Assembly: GCA_016235125.1 (NCBI GenBank)
Contig: JACRLZ010000007.1
Coordinates: 372,001-436,000 of the forward strand
Source: Sphingobacteriales bacterium
GTDB taxonomy: Bacteria > Bacteroidota > Bacteroidia > Chitinophagales > Chitinophagaceae
Direction of reading: 5' to 3'
DNA: 64,000 bases
This document shows, piece by piece, positions 1 through 8,258 of this stretch. Every line of letters starts with the position of its first letter. The stretch's first letter is position 1. The notes below the pieces were generated by a model. The model worked only from the letters and a program-made list of their open reading frames with translations. It did no database searches and was not told the DNA's origin. The position numbers and the translations under genes were made by a program.

Positions 1-900
1 TAATCTTCTTGTACTGGTACAACGTTGACCAGCCGTTCCCACTGCGCCAAATAAAGCTCCCGGAATTGCAATATCAAGATCAGCGTCCTTGGAAATAATT
101 ATTGCATTATTTCCTCCAAGTTCGAGTAATGATCTTCCCAGCCTGGCAGCAACAGCTTTTCCGACAGTTATGCCCATCGCTGTGGAGCCGGTGGCAGAAA
201 TCAATGGAATCCTTTTATCATTCAGCATCAGGTCTCCGATTTCACGGGAACTCACAAGTAAACAATTCACACCTTCGGGTACATTATTTTTTGCAAGCAC
301 TTCTGCCACGATGTTCTGGCATGCTATGGCACACAGAGGCACTTTACTTGAGGGTTTCCACACACATACATCACCACATACCCATGCAAGCATGCTGTTC
401 CAGCCCCAGACGGCAACGGGAAAATTGAATGCCGAAATAATTCCAACAATCCCTAATGGATGATATTGTTCGTACATTCTATGCTGTGGCCTTTCGCTAT
501 GCATGGTAAGTCCATATAATTGCCTGGAAAGACCAACAGCAAAATCGCAAATGTCAATCATCTCCTGTACCTCACCATAGCCTTCCTGCAGGCTTTTACC
601 CATTTCATAGGAAACCAGTTTGCCGAGAGGTTCTTTGTAATGCCTTAGCGCTTCACCGATCTGTCTTACAATTTCGCCTCTTTTTGGAGCAGGCATCATT
701 CGCCATACCTTAAATGCTTCCTCCGCTTTTTGAAGAACAGTTTGATAACTATTTTCATCAGCAAGGATTACGGATGCTATCTTTTTTCCGTCAACGGGAG
801 AGTACGAGTCAATGATTTTGCCGTTTGATTTTATCCAATTGGTGCCGGTGCTCACACCATTATTTACTGATTCAATCTTCAATGCTTTCAGAAAATCCAT
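1..900 (-). CDS. Aldehyde dehydrogenase, ALDH7 (antiquitin) type, 3' end outside window
   Basis: NAD-dependent aldehyde dehydrogenase resembling alpha-aminoadipic semialdehyde dehydrogenase (ALDH7/AmaB), a cytosolic enzyme of lysine catabolism. About 300 N-terminal residues are present. The translation shows the Rossmann segment GSTAMGITVGKAVAARLG, the ELGGNNAIII motif around the general-base Glu, and GQRCTSTRR with the catalytic Cys at about residue 294 (codon 19-21). The family is about 510 residues, so roughly 210 lie beyond position 1. The ATG at 898-900 (complement) is preceded by a good -7 box at 919-926. It lies 71 bp downstream of panB on the same strand but probably has its own promoter. 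The ALDH7 subfamily is assigned from overall motif context; the exact substrate is inferred. Confidence 0.9.
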   Translation of the reverse strand, partial: MDFLKALKIESVNNGVSTGTNWIKSNGKIIDSYSPVDGKKIASVILADENSYQTVLQKAEEAFKVWRMMPAPKRGEIVRQIGEALRHYKEPLGKLVSYEMGKSLQEGYGEVQEMIDICDFAVGLSRQLYGLTMHSERPQHRMYEQYHPLGIVGIISAFNFPVAVWGWNSMLAWVCGDVCVWKPSSKVPLCAIACQNIVAEVLAKNNVPEGVNCLLVSSREIGDLMLNDKRIPLISATGSTAMGITVGKAVAARLGRSLLELGGNNAIIISKDADLDIAIPGALFGAVGTAGQRCTSTRRL

Positions 901-918
901 ATTTTTCTTTTGAGGGTG

Positions 919-926
919 CAAAGGTA
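919..926 (-). promoter_or_regulatory. -7 promoter box for the ALDH7 gene
   Basis: Read on the minus strand this is TACCTTTG, a full match to the Bacteroidota -7 consensus TAnnTTTG, followed by CACCC. It ends 18 bp before the ATG. No clear TTG -33 element is visible at the usual 19-23 bp spacing. Confidence 0.6.
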
Positions 927-971
927 AAGAAGAGAAAGTGGATAATGATACCAGTAAGTATTTGTTTTCTC

Positions 972-1787
972 TTAATACTGCTCACTTGTATTCGGGAAAT
1001 CCTTGCTCTTTACATCTTTGATATATTGCTGCACTGCTCTGGTGGCCTGTTCATGTATATTGAGGTATTGGCGGAGAAATCTTGGCTTAAATTCAGTATT
1101 GATGCCGAGCATATCATGCATTACCAGCACTTGACCATCACAATCCATTCCTGCTCCAATGCCGATAGTGGGAATTGATAAACTCTGAGAAACTTCTTTG
1201 GCTAACGCTGCCGGAATTTTTTCCAGTACAATAGCAAAGCAACCGGCTTCTTCCAGCAACTTTGCATCTTTACGGAGTTTATTTGCTTCATCTTCTTCTT
1301 TTGCTCTGACAGTATAAGTTCCGAATTTATAAATGGATTGAGGAGTAAGCCCAAGGTGGCCCATTACCGGGATGCCGGCAGATACAATCCGCTTGATCGC
1401 ATCCACCACTTCCTCACCTCCTTCCATTTTTACAGAATGTCCGCCTGTTTCTTTCATAATACGAATGGCAGAGGCAAGGGCTATATCAGAATTGGATTGA
1501 TAGGAGCCGAACGGCATATCTACTACCACAAGACAACGATCAATGCCACGGATTACGGATTGTGCATGATAGATCATCTGGTCCATCGTAATGGGTAAAG
1601 TGGTTTCATTTCCGGCCATTACATTCGATGCTGAATCGCCAACCAGTATCACATCGATGCCAGCCCCGTCAATGATTTTTGCAAAAGAAAAATCATAAGC
1701 CGTCAACATAGTGATTTTTTCACCTGCAGCTTTCATTTTCTGCAGAGTGTTGGTGGTGATTCTTTTGATTTCTTTGTTAATAGACAT
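972..1787 (-). CDS. panB: 3-methyl-2-oxobutanoate hydroxymethyltransferase
   Basis: First committed enzyme of pantothenate synthesis: transfers a hydroxymethyl group from 5,10-methylene-tetrahydrofolate to 2-oxoisovalerate, giving ketopantoate, in the cytoplasm. The 271 residues match the usual PanB length. Motifs seen: [17 protein letters not shown] near the N-terminus, [21 protein letters not shown] (metal/substrate site), [15 protein letters not shown] and the late [17 protein letters not shown]. The partner gene panC is 7.5 kb away in this window, so the pathway is not in a single operon. The gene is followed by ALDH7 on the same strand and preceded by a hairpin repeat at 1849-1936. Confidence 0.97.
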   Translation of the reverse strand: MSINKEIKRITTNTLQKMKAAGEKITMLTAYDFSFAKIIDGAGIDVILVGDSASNVMAGNETTLPITMDQMIYHAQSVIRGIDRCLVVVDMPFGSYQSNSDIALASAIRIMKETGGHSVKMEGGEEVVDAIKRIVSAGIPVMGHLGLTPQSIYKFGTYTVRAKEEDEANKLRKDAKLLEEAGCFAIVLEKIPAALAKEVSQSLSIPTIGIGAGMDCDGQVLVMHDMLGINTEFKPRFLRQYLNIHEQATRAVQQYIKDVKSKDFPNTSEQY

Positions 1788-1848
1788 AATTTGATTTTGG
1801 AATTGTGTCAGATGAGAAACTGTAATGACAAATCAAATGCCCGGAATA

Positions 1849-1936
1849 TTGTCATGCCGAGGTACGAGGCATCTCAGAAATTCTGGTTTTCTTGTTAATT
1901 GCTGACTTTGAGACTCCTCCTTCGTCGGAGTGACAA
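1849..1936. repeat. Interspersed imperfect inverted repeat (88 bp)
   Basis: Left arm begins TTGTCATGCCGAGGTACGAG and the right arm ends CGTCGGAGTGACAA; the outer ends TTGTCA/TGACAA pair exactly and inner GAGG/CTCC blocks pair imperfectly around an A/T-rich middle. I recognise this style (TGTCAT...GGAATGACA with ATCTC blocks) as a dispersed repeat common in Bacteroidota genomes. It sits between ppx and panB and encodes nothing evident. Confidence 0.55.
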
Positions 1937-2004
1937 GACCCCGGTTATAGAAATTTTAAACAAGATAAGTAATTTCCCAATCCCGTATTTCTCTGTTCCA
2001 TTCA

Positions 2005-2901
2005 TCAAACCTCAATTTCTTTCAACTTCACCTCTTCATAAAGCGTATGTATCAATCCATCTGCCAAACCGATCTTCGGTACGAATATTTCCTGTGCATC
2101 AGCCCATCTCATAACATTGATATAAATAAGTAAGGCAGGCACAATCACATCGGCCCTGTCTTCACGAAGTTTATACATGCTTATTCGCTGTGCCAGTGAC
2201 ATAGTGCTGAATTCTTTGTAGTAATCTCTCAGCAGGTCAAGTGTAAGTGGTTTACCTTCTTTACGATTAGAAAGGCTGAAAATTTTATTGATGTTGCCGC
2301 CGGAACCGATCGCTGTAATATGATGATACCCCTTTGTTTTTTTGTTGATGAATTCTTTCATCTCATCCCATGCAGCTTCCGTAACCTGGTTCTTTAGTAA
2401 GCGAATGGTGCCAATATTGAATGACTCTTTGGAAACTAATTTGCCATCGCTGAAGAAGGTAAGCTCAGTACTGCCGCCGCCGACATCAATATATAAATAA
2501 GATTCAGCGTCAGTCATATTTTCTGCAATATGATTTTCGTAGATAAAAGAAGCTTCCTCCTGTCCGCTGATGATCCGGATCTCGATACCGGTTTCTGCTT
2601 TTACTTTTTTGATGATTTCATTTGCATTGGCGGCATCCCGCATGGCGGATGTGGCGCAGGCTTTCAGGTGTTTTACATCGTACACATCAAGCAATAATTT
2701 GTAGGCCTTAATGGTCTTGATGATTTTTTCAGCTTTGGCTGTTGAAATTTCACCTTTGTCAAATACATCAAAGCCAAGACGAAGCGGAACCCTGACTAAC
2801 ACCACCTTGATAAATTCCGGAACAGCCTGCGGGCCGGCGATAACATCTGTGATCAATAATCTTGCTGCGTTGCTTCCAATGTCGATAGCGGCCAGTCTCA
2901 C
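2005..2901 (-). CDS. Ppx/GppA family exopolyphosphatase/phosphatase
   Basis: ASKHA-fold phosphatase predicted to remove phosphate from polyphosphate ends or from pppGpp. The N-terminus MRLAAIDIGSNAARLLI is the classic phosphate-1 motif, and YIDVGGGSTEL the second glycine-rich loop; AIGSGGNINKI is the third. At 298 residues it has only the two actin-like lobes, and lacks the C-terminal HD-like region of the roughly 500-residue E. coli Ppx, as is common for Bacteroidota members. Its ATG overlaps the end of ppk1 by 4 bp, so the two are translationally coupled and probably set polyphosphate levels together. Ppx and GppA activities cannot be told apart from sequence alone. Confidence 0.93.
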   Translation of the reverse strand: MRLAAIDIGSNAARLLITDVIAGPQAVPEFIKVVLVRVPLRLGFDVFDKGEISTAKAEKIIKTIKAYKLLLDVYDVKHLKACATSAMRDAANANEIIKKVKAETGIEIRIISGQEEASFIYENHIAENMTDAESYLYIDVGGGSTELTFFSDGKLVSKESFNIGTIRLLKNQVTEAAWDEMKEFINKKTKGYHHITAIGSGGNINKIFSLSNRKEGKPLTLDLLRDYYKEFSTMSLAQRISMYKLREDRADVIVPALLIYINVMRWADAQEIFVPKIGLADGLIHTLYEEVKLKEIEV

Positions 2902-4976
2902 TTTTCAGTTTGTGTTTTTTTGAACAGGTAATTATAGGTTTCTACCTGTGATCGGATTTTCTTTTTAGTGGTGCGGACGTATTCATTACTCAACTCATTG
3001 TCCAGCCATCTCGCTTTCACATTATCCTGCAACTGGATGTTCAATATATCTTTCAGCTCCTGCTGAATTTCCTCATTCCAGATGGGGCAGGTGGCTTCCA
3101 CACGGTGCTCCAGATTTCTCAACATCCAGTCGGCCGAAGATATATAAACTTTCTCTTTGCCTTTATTATGAAATACCCACACCCTTGCATGTTCCAGGTA
3201 TTCATCCACGATGCTGATGGCACGGATGGGCTTTTCGAATTTTTTATGCTCTGAGAACATGCAGAAGATCCCTCTTACAATCAGTTTCAGTTGCACGCCT
3301 GCTCTTGCTGCTTCATACAGCTTGGCTATCATATCATCATCTGAAAGCGAATTCATCTTTAAGGTAATGGCTGCCGGTTTTTTCTTTCTTGCCTGCCGTA
3401 TCTCTTCATCAATCAGGTTCAGCATTTCTTTTTTCACAATGGATGGGCTTGGTACGATAACCTTACAATCTTTCAGAAAATTCATTCCTGACTTGGGCTG
3501 CTCCAGGTAATTGAACATCCGGTTCACATCAGCCATTATTTTCTGATTGGCGGTGAGCAGGCAATGGTCGCCATACAGCTTTGCCGTTCTTTCACTAAGA
3601 TTGCCGGTGCTTACAAAACCATACATAACAGAGTTGTTATCCTTTGTTTTTTTCCGGATCACACAGATCTTTGAATGCACTTTCATGTTCGGTATTTCCA
3701 CCAGCACTTTGGCGCCTTCTTCTTCCAACCTGTTTTTCCATTCAATATTGGCTTCTTCTTCAAACCTTGCCCGCAACTCCAGCATCACTATCACTTCTTT
3801 TCCGTTTCGTACTGCATTGATCAATGCATTAATGATCTTTGATTGCGGAGCTACACGATAACAGGTGATTTTAATGGAAGTAACATCCGGGTCAAAAGCT
3901 GCTTCCCGGATCAAATCGATCAAAGGCCAGAAGGAATGATAGGGAAAATGCAGCATCACATCTTTTTCAAGTATCACATCGCTGACACGACGGGTAGTAA
4001 GCATCGGGTGGTCAAAAGATTTTTTCCGTTGCCGCTTTTCTTTAAATACCTGTTCGGGAAATTCCATGAAGTCACGGAAATTATGAATGCGGCCACCCGG
4101 TATCAGGTTATCTCTTTTGGAAAGATTGAGTCTTCTGACTAAATACTCAAGCAAGCCCGGGTCCATTTCCCTGTCGTAAACAAACCTTACGGGTTTTCCT
4201 TTACGGCGGTTTTTAATTCCCTTTTCAATCTTCTGAATGATATTGGTGGAAATGTCTTCATCAATATCAATTTCAGCATCACGGGTTACTTTAAAAATAT
4301 GCGAATGGTACTGATCGTAACCAAAATAGGAGAATATATCCGGTAAATTAAAACGGATCACATCTTCCAGCAAAATGATATGGTGTTCATCAGGTGCAGG
4401 GGAGGGCAGTATGATAAACCGGTTCTGTGTTCTTTCCGGTAATTCGATCAAAGCGAATTTTCTTTTTAAGGCGCTTTCCTTTTTCCACATCACCACGGCG
4501 AGATATATGGACCTGTCGTGTAAAGCCGGAAATTCGGGTATGTTCTCAATCATTAATGGTATTACGTCGGAGCTTACTTCCTCTTCAAAATAGTTGCGCA
4601 CAAATTCCTGCTGTTCCTTGTTCAGTTCTTTTTCCGTCAGCAGAAATATTTTTTGTTCTTTCAGTTGTGCCGTTACCTCCTCCCATATCCGGTGAAATTC
4701 GCCCTGCTGGTTCAGCACCGTCATCTGTATCTCATCAATGATCTGCTGCGGATTGTTTTCAAGATGCATATTGGCTTTGCTACCGAGCTGTATCATCCGC
4801 CTTAGTGTGGCTACACGAACACGGAAAAATTCATCGAGATTATTGGAAAAAATGCCGAGAAAGCGGATGCGTTCCCGCAAGGGAACAGTCGGGTCAGCGG
4901 CTTCCTGTAGCACTCTTGCATTAAAGGAAAGCCAGCTTATATCTCTTGCAATTGTTTTTCGTTTGTCGTGGGCCAT
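2898..4976 (-). CDS. ppk1: Polyphosphate kinase 1
   Basis: Membrane-associated kinase that reversibly transfers the ATP gamma-phosphate onto polyphosphate. The 692 residues match PPK1. The N-terminal domain has RDISWLSFNARVLQEA and NNLDEFFRVRVATLRR. The C-terminal phospholipase-D-like half contains the autophosphorylated-His motif (KVHSKICVIRKK), VSTGNLSERTAKLYGDHCL, and the second His region (SSADWMLRNLEHRVEATCP). First gene of a ppk1-ppx operon (4 bp overlap), divergent from the Crp/Fnr gene whose proposed ATG is 66 bp away. Start chosen at 4976 because the N-terminal motif follows directly. Confidence 0.97.
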   Translation of the reverse strand: MAHDKRKTIARDISWLSFNARVLQEAADPTVPLRERIRFLGIFSNNLDEFFRVRVATLRRMIQLGSKANMHLENNPQQIIDEIQMTVLNQQGEFHRIWEEVTAQLKEQKIFLLTEKELNKEQQEFVRNYFEEEVSSDVIPLMIENIPEFPALHDRSIYLAVVMWKKESALKRKFALIELPERTQNRFIILPSPAPDEHHIILLEDVIRFNLPDIFSYFGYDQYHSHIFKVTRDAEIDIDEDISTNIIQKIEKGIKNRRKGKPVRFVYDREMDPGLLEYLVRRLNLSKRDNLIPGGRIHNFRDFMEFPEQVFKEKRQRKKSFDHPMLTTRRVSDVILEKDVMLHFPYHSFWPLIDLIREAAFDPDVTSIKITCYRVAPQSKIINALINAVRNGKEVIVMLELRARFEEEANIEWKNRLEEEGAKVLVEIPNMKVHSKICVIRKKTKDNNSVMYGFVSTGNLSERTAKLYGDHCLLTANQKIMADVNRMFNYLEQPKSGMNFLKDCKVIVPSPSIVKKEMLNLIDEEIRQARKKKPAAITLKMNSLSDDDMIAKLYEAARAGVQLKLIVRGIFCMFSEHKKFEKPIRAISIVDEYLEHARVWVFHNKGKEKVYISSADWMLRNLEHRVEATCPIWNEEIQQELKDILNIQLQDNVKARWLDNELSNEYVRTTKKKIRSQVETYNYLFKKTQTEK

Positions 4977-5042
4977 GCCTTAAAATTAATAAACGGTGAT
5001 GAAGTAAGAAATAAAGTTTTGAAATCGTCGTACTTTAGTTAC

Positions 5043-5624
5043 ATGGTTGAGAAAATGATTGAAAAGCTGAACAGTCTTTCCCCGATGAGCGGGGAACTGT
5101 CGGAAAAAATAAGGTTGCTGGCTGTCGTTGAATCTTTCAATGCCGGAGATATCATTCTGAAAGAAGGGGAAGTTTGCCGAAAAGCTTCTTTTATTGCAAG
5201 GGGGTTGACAAGGTCATATTATCTCAATGAAGATGCAGATATTACTTCCCGGTTTATGGAAGAAGGGTCTATTGTAACGGCGTGGATCAGTTATTATACC
5301 CAAAAACCGGGAAACGAATTTATAGAGGCCGTTGAGGATACCACGATTGTGAGTCTTCACTATGATGACATACAAAAACTGTATGCTCTCTTCCCGGAAT
5401 TCAATACTACGGTTCGGAAACAGGTGGAACATGCTTTCTATCTTTCAGAGCAGCGGACGCAATTGCTGCGCAAACATACGGCGGAAGAAAAGTACAAACT
5501 CTTTATTCAACTGCACCCATCATTAATGCAGCGGGCACAACTGAAACACATTGCCTCCTATCTTGGCATGAATCAGGAAACCCTGAGCCGGGTAAGAGCC
5601 AACTTCGCTAAACGTCACTCCTGA
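5043..5624 (+). CDS. Crp/Fnr family transcriptional regulator
   Basis: Cyclic-nucleotide-binding-type regulator of 193 residues from the ATG at 5043; an upstream ATG at 4968 would overlap ppk1 and add 25 atypical residues. The N-terminal beta-barrel includes FNAGDIILKEGEVCRKASFIARGLTRSYY, and the C-terminal helix-turn-helix is LKHIASYLGMNQETLSRVRANF. No Fnr-type Cys cluster is visible, and the ligand is unknown; many Bacteroidota members of this family lack the cAMP-contact residues. The first of two identical TTGACAAATGTCAA palindromes starts 10 bp after its stop codon and a third near-copy lies two genes on, so it is the obvious candidate to bind them. Confidence 0.92.
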   Translation: MVEKMIEKLNSLSPMSGELSEKIRLLAVVESFNAGDIILKEGEVCRKASFIARGLTRSYYLNEDADITSRFMEEGSIVTAWISYYTQKPGNEFIEAVEDTTIVSLHYDDIQKLYALFPEFNTTVRKQVEHAFYLSEQRTQLLRKHTAEEKYKLFIQLHPSLMQRAQLKHIASYLGMNQETLSRVRANFAKRHS

Positions 5625-5633
5625 TGATATGAA

Positions 5634-5647
5634 TTGACAAATGTCAA
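5634..5647. promoter_or_regulatory. Crp/Fnr-type operator, copy 1 (TTGACAAATGTCAA)
   Basis: Palindrome TTGAC-N4-GTCAA with the half-site architecture of Crp/Fnr sites (compare FNR TTGAT-N4-ATCAA). It starts 10 bp after the regulator gene and lies 37 bp upstream of an identical copy. Its centre is about 68 bp before the -7-like TAATTTTA at 5708-5715. Confidence 0.65.
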
Positions 5648-5670
5648 AAAAAATGTTTTTCTGACCTTTC

Positions 5671-5684
5671 TTGACAAATGTCAA
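5671..5684. promoter_or_regulatory. Crp/Fnr-type operator, copy 2 (TTGACAAATGTCAA)
   Basis: Identical 14-bp palindrome to copy 1. Its centre is about 30 bp upstream of the -7-like box TAATTTTA (5708-5715), which would put it near -42 to -45 from a transcription start, the classic position for Crp class II activation. It lies 66 bp before the ATG at 5751. Confidence 0.65.
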
Positions 5685-5750
5685 TGGAGAATCGTCATTC
5701 CCCTTTGTAATTTTATTGTGATTAGTGACCCTCAAAGTAAAGTAGAGTTT

Positions 5751-6344
5751 ATGAAGCGGGTTTTGGTAATTATACAAGTTTTACTGAGCACTCAGTTATT
5801 ATTTTGCCAGGAAGGAATAAAGAATCCCCAAAGCTATATTACTTCAGCTTATTCATTCGGATTTACTAACTCTTCCTTTTTTCAATTTGGCTTTGAAAGA
5901 ATAGTTAAGATCGGGAACATTCATGCGGGATTTAATATATCCCTTATTCCTTCCTATCAATACGAACCCCTTTCCAATATTGATGTTTTCTCTGACTACA
6001 AAAATTATTACAAACAAAACCTGCCCGTATTTGATCTTCTATCTTACTTTTTTACCGGTAAGGATAAACAACGAAACACCGGTTTTTATTTTAAAGGCGG
6101 GGTGAATGTAATTCCATTCAGGGTCAGGTATGATTATATTCAAAGCTTTCAACATGATACAATAATTTATCAGAAAACAGATAAATACAGGATACTTCCG
6201 GGCTTTACAGGAGGCTTGGGTTTTCAGTTCCCTCTGTTTGGGATGGGCAAAAGAGGGCGAATTGAATACGTCTCCCGGCTTTCAATACCCGGTAAGGAAA
6301 TTGAAGTTGTGATGTTAATGATTTCGGCAGCATTCGGTTTTTAG
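5751..6344 (+). CDS. Exported beta-rich protein of unknown function
   Basis: Predicted 197-residue exported protein. The ATG at 5751 is chosen over in-frame upstream codons because it gives a clean signal peptide (MKRVLVIIQVLLSTQLLFCQ). The mature part alternates aromatic and polar residues (FGFTNSSFFQFGFERIVKIG, NVIPFRVRYDYIQSF) and ends in GF (MLMISAAFGF), suggesting a small outer-membrane beta-barrel; this is inferred from composition. I recognise no named family. It is the first gene after the Crp/Fnr regulator and its tandem operators, and is followed 57 bp later by a lipoprotein gene that probably shares its transcript. Confidence 0.7.
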   Translation: MKRVLVIIQVLLSTQLLFCQEGIKNPQSYITSAYSFGFTNSSFFQFGFERIVKIGNIHAGFNISLIPSYQYEPLSNIDVFSDYKNYYKQNLPVFDLLSYFFTGKDKQRNTGFYFKGGVNVIPFRVRYDYIQSFQHDTIIYQKTDKYRILPGFTGGLGFQFPLFGMGKRGRIEYVSRLSIPGKEIEVVMLMISAAFGF

Positions 6345-6401
6345 ATTTTTAAAAATTATTTATATGCAATGTATTTCTGATTTGTTATAAAATAGCTGAT
6401 T

Positions 6402-7103
6402 ATGAAATCAATGTTTTTAATTGTCGGCCTTACGGCTTTAGTAAGTTGTATGTCCTGTAAAAAAGAGAATAATACCAGTAATGGCGTTTCGACTGTCATT
6501 AAAGGGCATGTTGAAGATCCCATCAGAGGAATCAATATCAGCGGGTATAAAATTGTGTTGATAAAAAAAGTTGGTATGGATTGCGCAGGCTGGCTGTGTG
6601 GAACTGTATTCGAGAAAATAGCTGAGACGTATACTGATAATAATGGTGATTATTTGATCAAATTCAATTATAAAGTAGAAGCAGGGCAAGACTATTACTT
6701 AGAAGAACAGTATTATGGAACTCCTTATTATCATGAATCCTCATCGGGTTCTGGACCGATCGTTGGGGGAGCCACAAATATCATAAACATGACTGCATGG
6801 AAACCCGTAGAGCTGAAATTAAATGTTCAGGTAATGAATAATAACATTCCTCCTTTAAATATCAGGAACGAATTAGCAGCAACTCATCAAACATTACTAA
6901 ATGTTGAAAGTATTTATCAGCAAAACATTAATGGAACTTATATCTTAAGATCAAGACCTAACAGCGATATTAGTATCATTTTCTATTACACTGTTAATTA
7001 CGCTTCACCCAATCCTGTAACACATCAAAAAATCATACCCTATCGCACTACCTTAGATAGCACAGTAACTTTAAACTTTATGATTGATTGTTCAACTTTT
7101 TGA
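6402..7103 (+). CDS. Lipoprotein of unknown function
   Basis: 233-residue predicted lipoprotein. The signal sequence MKSMFLIVGLTALVSCMSCKK has two Cys that could end a lipobox (VSC or MSC), followed by charged and Asn-rich residues. The stretch VIKGHVEDPIRGINISGYKIVLIKK followed by AETYTDNNGDYLIKFNY looks like a carboxypeptidase-regulatory-like or transthyretin-type beta-sandwich (a GxVxD...T..G.Y pattern); this is inference. It sits between the beta-rich protein and a second lipoprotein in the group marked by Crp/Fnr-type palindromes. No operator copy lies directly upstream, so co-transcription from the 5751 promoter is likely. Confidence 0.8.
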   Translation: MKSMFLIVGLTALVSCMSCKKENNTSNGVSTVIKGHVEDPIRGINISGYKIVLIKKVGMDCAGWLCGTVFEKIAETYTDNNGDYLIKFNYKVEAGQDYYLEEQYYGTPYYHESSSGSGPIVGGATNIINMTAWKPVELKLNVQVMNNNIPPLNIRNELAATHQTLLNVESIYQQNINGTYILRSRPNSDISIIFYYTVNYASPNPVTHQKIIPYRTTLDSTVTLNFMIDCSTF

Positions 7104-7116
7104 AAATACTCATTTA

Positions 7117-7130
7117 GTGACATTTGTCAA
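7117..7130. promoter_or_regulatory. Crp/Fnr-type operator, copy 3
   Basis: GTGACATTTGTCAA; its complement TTGACAAATGTCAC matches the two upstream copies at 13 of 14 positions. It lies in the 71-bp gap before the lipoprotein gene at 7175. The centre is about 30 bp upstream of a weak -7-like GAATTTAA (7153-7160), the same spacing as copy 2. Confidence 0.6.
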
Positions 7131-7174
7131 TTCATTTTTCAAAATCATTCCGGAATTTAACAGCATAAAAAAAT

Positions 7175-7711
7175 ATGAATATGAAACCAATCTCCAAATC
7201 TTTGTCTTTGTTGATACTGGTTTGCTTGTTAATGGCGGCAAGCTGTAAAAAAAATGATTTTCCTCCTCCTGACCCGTTTGCTACATTGGACAATAGACTT
7301 GTTTTTAAAATCAATGGTTACGAATGGCAGTCAACTGAAAGCGGAGGTGGATTTTATAAAGAATATAACGGGCATGAATTCATTTATATCGGTTTTGGCA
7401 GTGGCTGGGAATCCATAAATTTTTTTATCAATCCACCTTATGATAAATCCTATTATATTTTTAATAAGAACACCAGTACTTATGGATGTAATCTCTATCC
7501 ACAGGACTACATTTCGTTTTCAAGATGGTATCCCGGTTTTACACCGAGTGAAACATATGTCACAAACTCTGTTGATACCGGAAGAGTGGATATTGTTTTA
7601 TTAGATACCTGCGCAAACAGAATAAAAGGCAAATTTTTCTTTACTGGAACAGATATCAACACAGGTAAAAAAATAACTGTTACAGAAGGTTACTTTGACT
7701 ATCGCAGGTAA
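7175..7711 (+). CDS. Lipoprotein of unknown function
   Basis: 178-residue predicted lipoprotein: signal peptide MNMKPISKSLSLLILVCLLMAASC with the lipobox Cys followed by KKNDFPPPDP. The ATG at 7175 is used; a second Met two codons on is an equal alternative. The mature part is rich in Tyr, Gly and Phe (WQSTESGGGFYKEYNGHEFIYIGFG) and contains CANRIKGKFFFTGTDINTGKKITVTEGYFDYRR, a beta-strand ending often seen in small Bacteroidota lipoproteins. No named family is recognised. An operator-like palindrome at 7117-7130 precedes it, tying it to the Crp/Fnr regulator. It converges on rfaE2. Confidence 0.8.
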   Translation: MNMKPISKSLSLLILVCLLMAASCKKNDFPPPDPFATLDNRLVFKINGYEWQSTESGGGFYKEYNGHEFIYIGFGSGWESINFFINPPYDKSYYIFNKNTSTYGCNLYPQDYISFSRWYPGFTPSETYVTNSVDTGRVDIVLLDTCANRIKGKFFFTGTDINTGKKITVTEGYFDYRR

Positions 7712-7769
7712 TCAGCAATATAAAAAGTGAAATTGTAAGTAACTTATCGTTGCTTTCAAAGTTTGGCTG

Positions 7770-8258
7770 TTATCTCTTTATTTGATGAATAACCCCAGTC
7801 GTCGAAAACCCCTCCAGCACCGGATTTATCACCACCCTTCCACCATTCGCCATCACTTCTTTTGCTCCTGCAATTTGTTCCACCGTGTAGTCGCCGCCCT
7901 TTACTAGCACATCGGGCATGATGGCTTTTATTAACTCAAGCGGGGTATCTTCTTCAAATAATACTACGGCATCCACCAATACTAATGAAGCAAGTACAAG
8001 TGCCCTTGATTGTTCATCATTCACCGGACGGCTATCGCCTTTTAATCTTTTGGTTGATGCATCGCTGTTTAATCCAACAATTAAATAATCTGCTTCTTTT
8101 GCTGCTGCTGAAAGTGAATAGATATGCCCTTGATGCAGTATGTCAAACACCCCATTGGTAAAGGCGATGGTTTTATTTTTAAGCCGCCATTGGGCAATCC
8201 CTTGCAACAATGCCGGCAGTGTAAAAATTTTATTGGGTATCAGGTCGGCTCTTTTCAA
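7770..8258 (-). CDS. rfaE2: D-glycero-beta-D-manno-heptose 1-phosphate adenylyltransferase
   Basis: Nucleotidylyltransferase that activates heptose-1-phosphate to ADP-heptose for lipopolysaccharide core synthesis in the cytoplasm. The 162 residues correspond to the C-terminal half of E. coli HldE; the kinase half is not here. Motifs: FTNGVFDILHQGHIYSL (nucleotidyltransferase HxGH), GLNSDASTKRLKG, RPVNDEQSRA and the late VKGGDYT. Its start overlaps the end of the upstream membrane-protein gene by 29 bp, implying co-transcription. Confidence in family is high; the exact sugar is inferred from HldE homology. Confidence 0.95.
   Translation of the reverse strand: MKRADLIPNKIFTLPALLQGIAQWRLKNKTIAFTNGVFDILHQGHIYSLSAAAKEADYLIVGLNSDASTKRLKGDSRPVNDEQSRALVLASLVLVDAVVLFEEDTPLELIKAIMPDVLVKGGDYTVEQIAGAKEVMANGGRVVINPVLEGFSTTGVIHQIKR

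Noticed and set aside
102..463. Plus-strand open frames at the left edge
   Set aside because: They are antisense to the ALDH7 gene, whose motifs are unambiguous.
1899..2114. Short plus-strand open frame over the repeat before panB
   Set aside because: It spans the inverted repeat and the end of ppx in antisense, without signal or family features.
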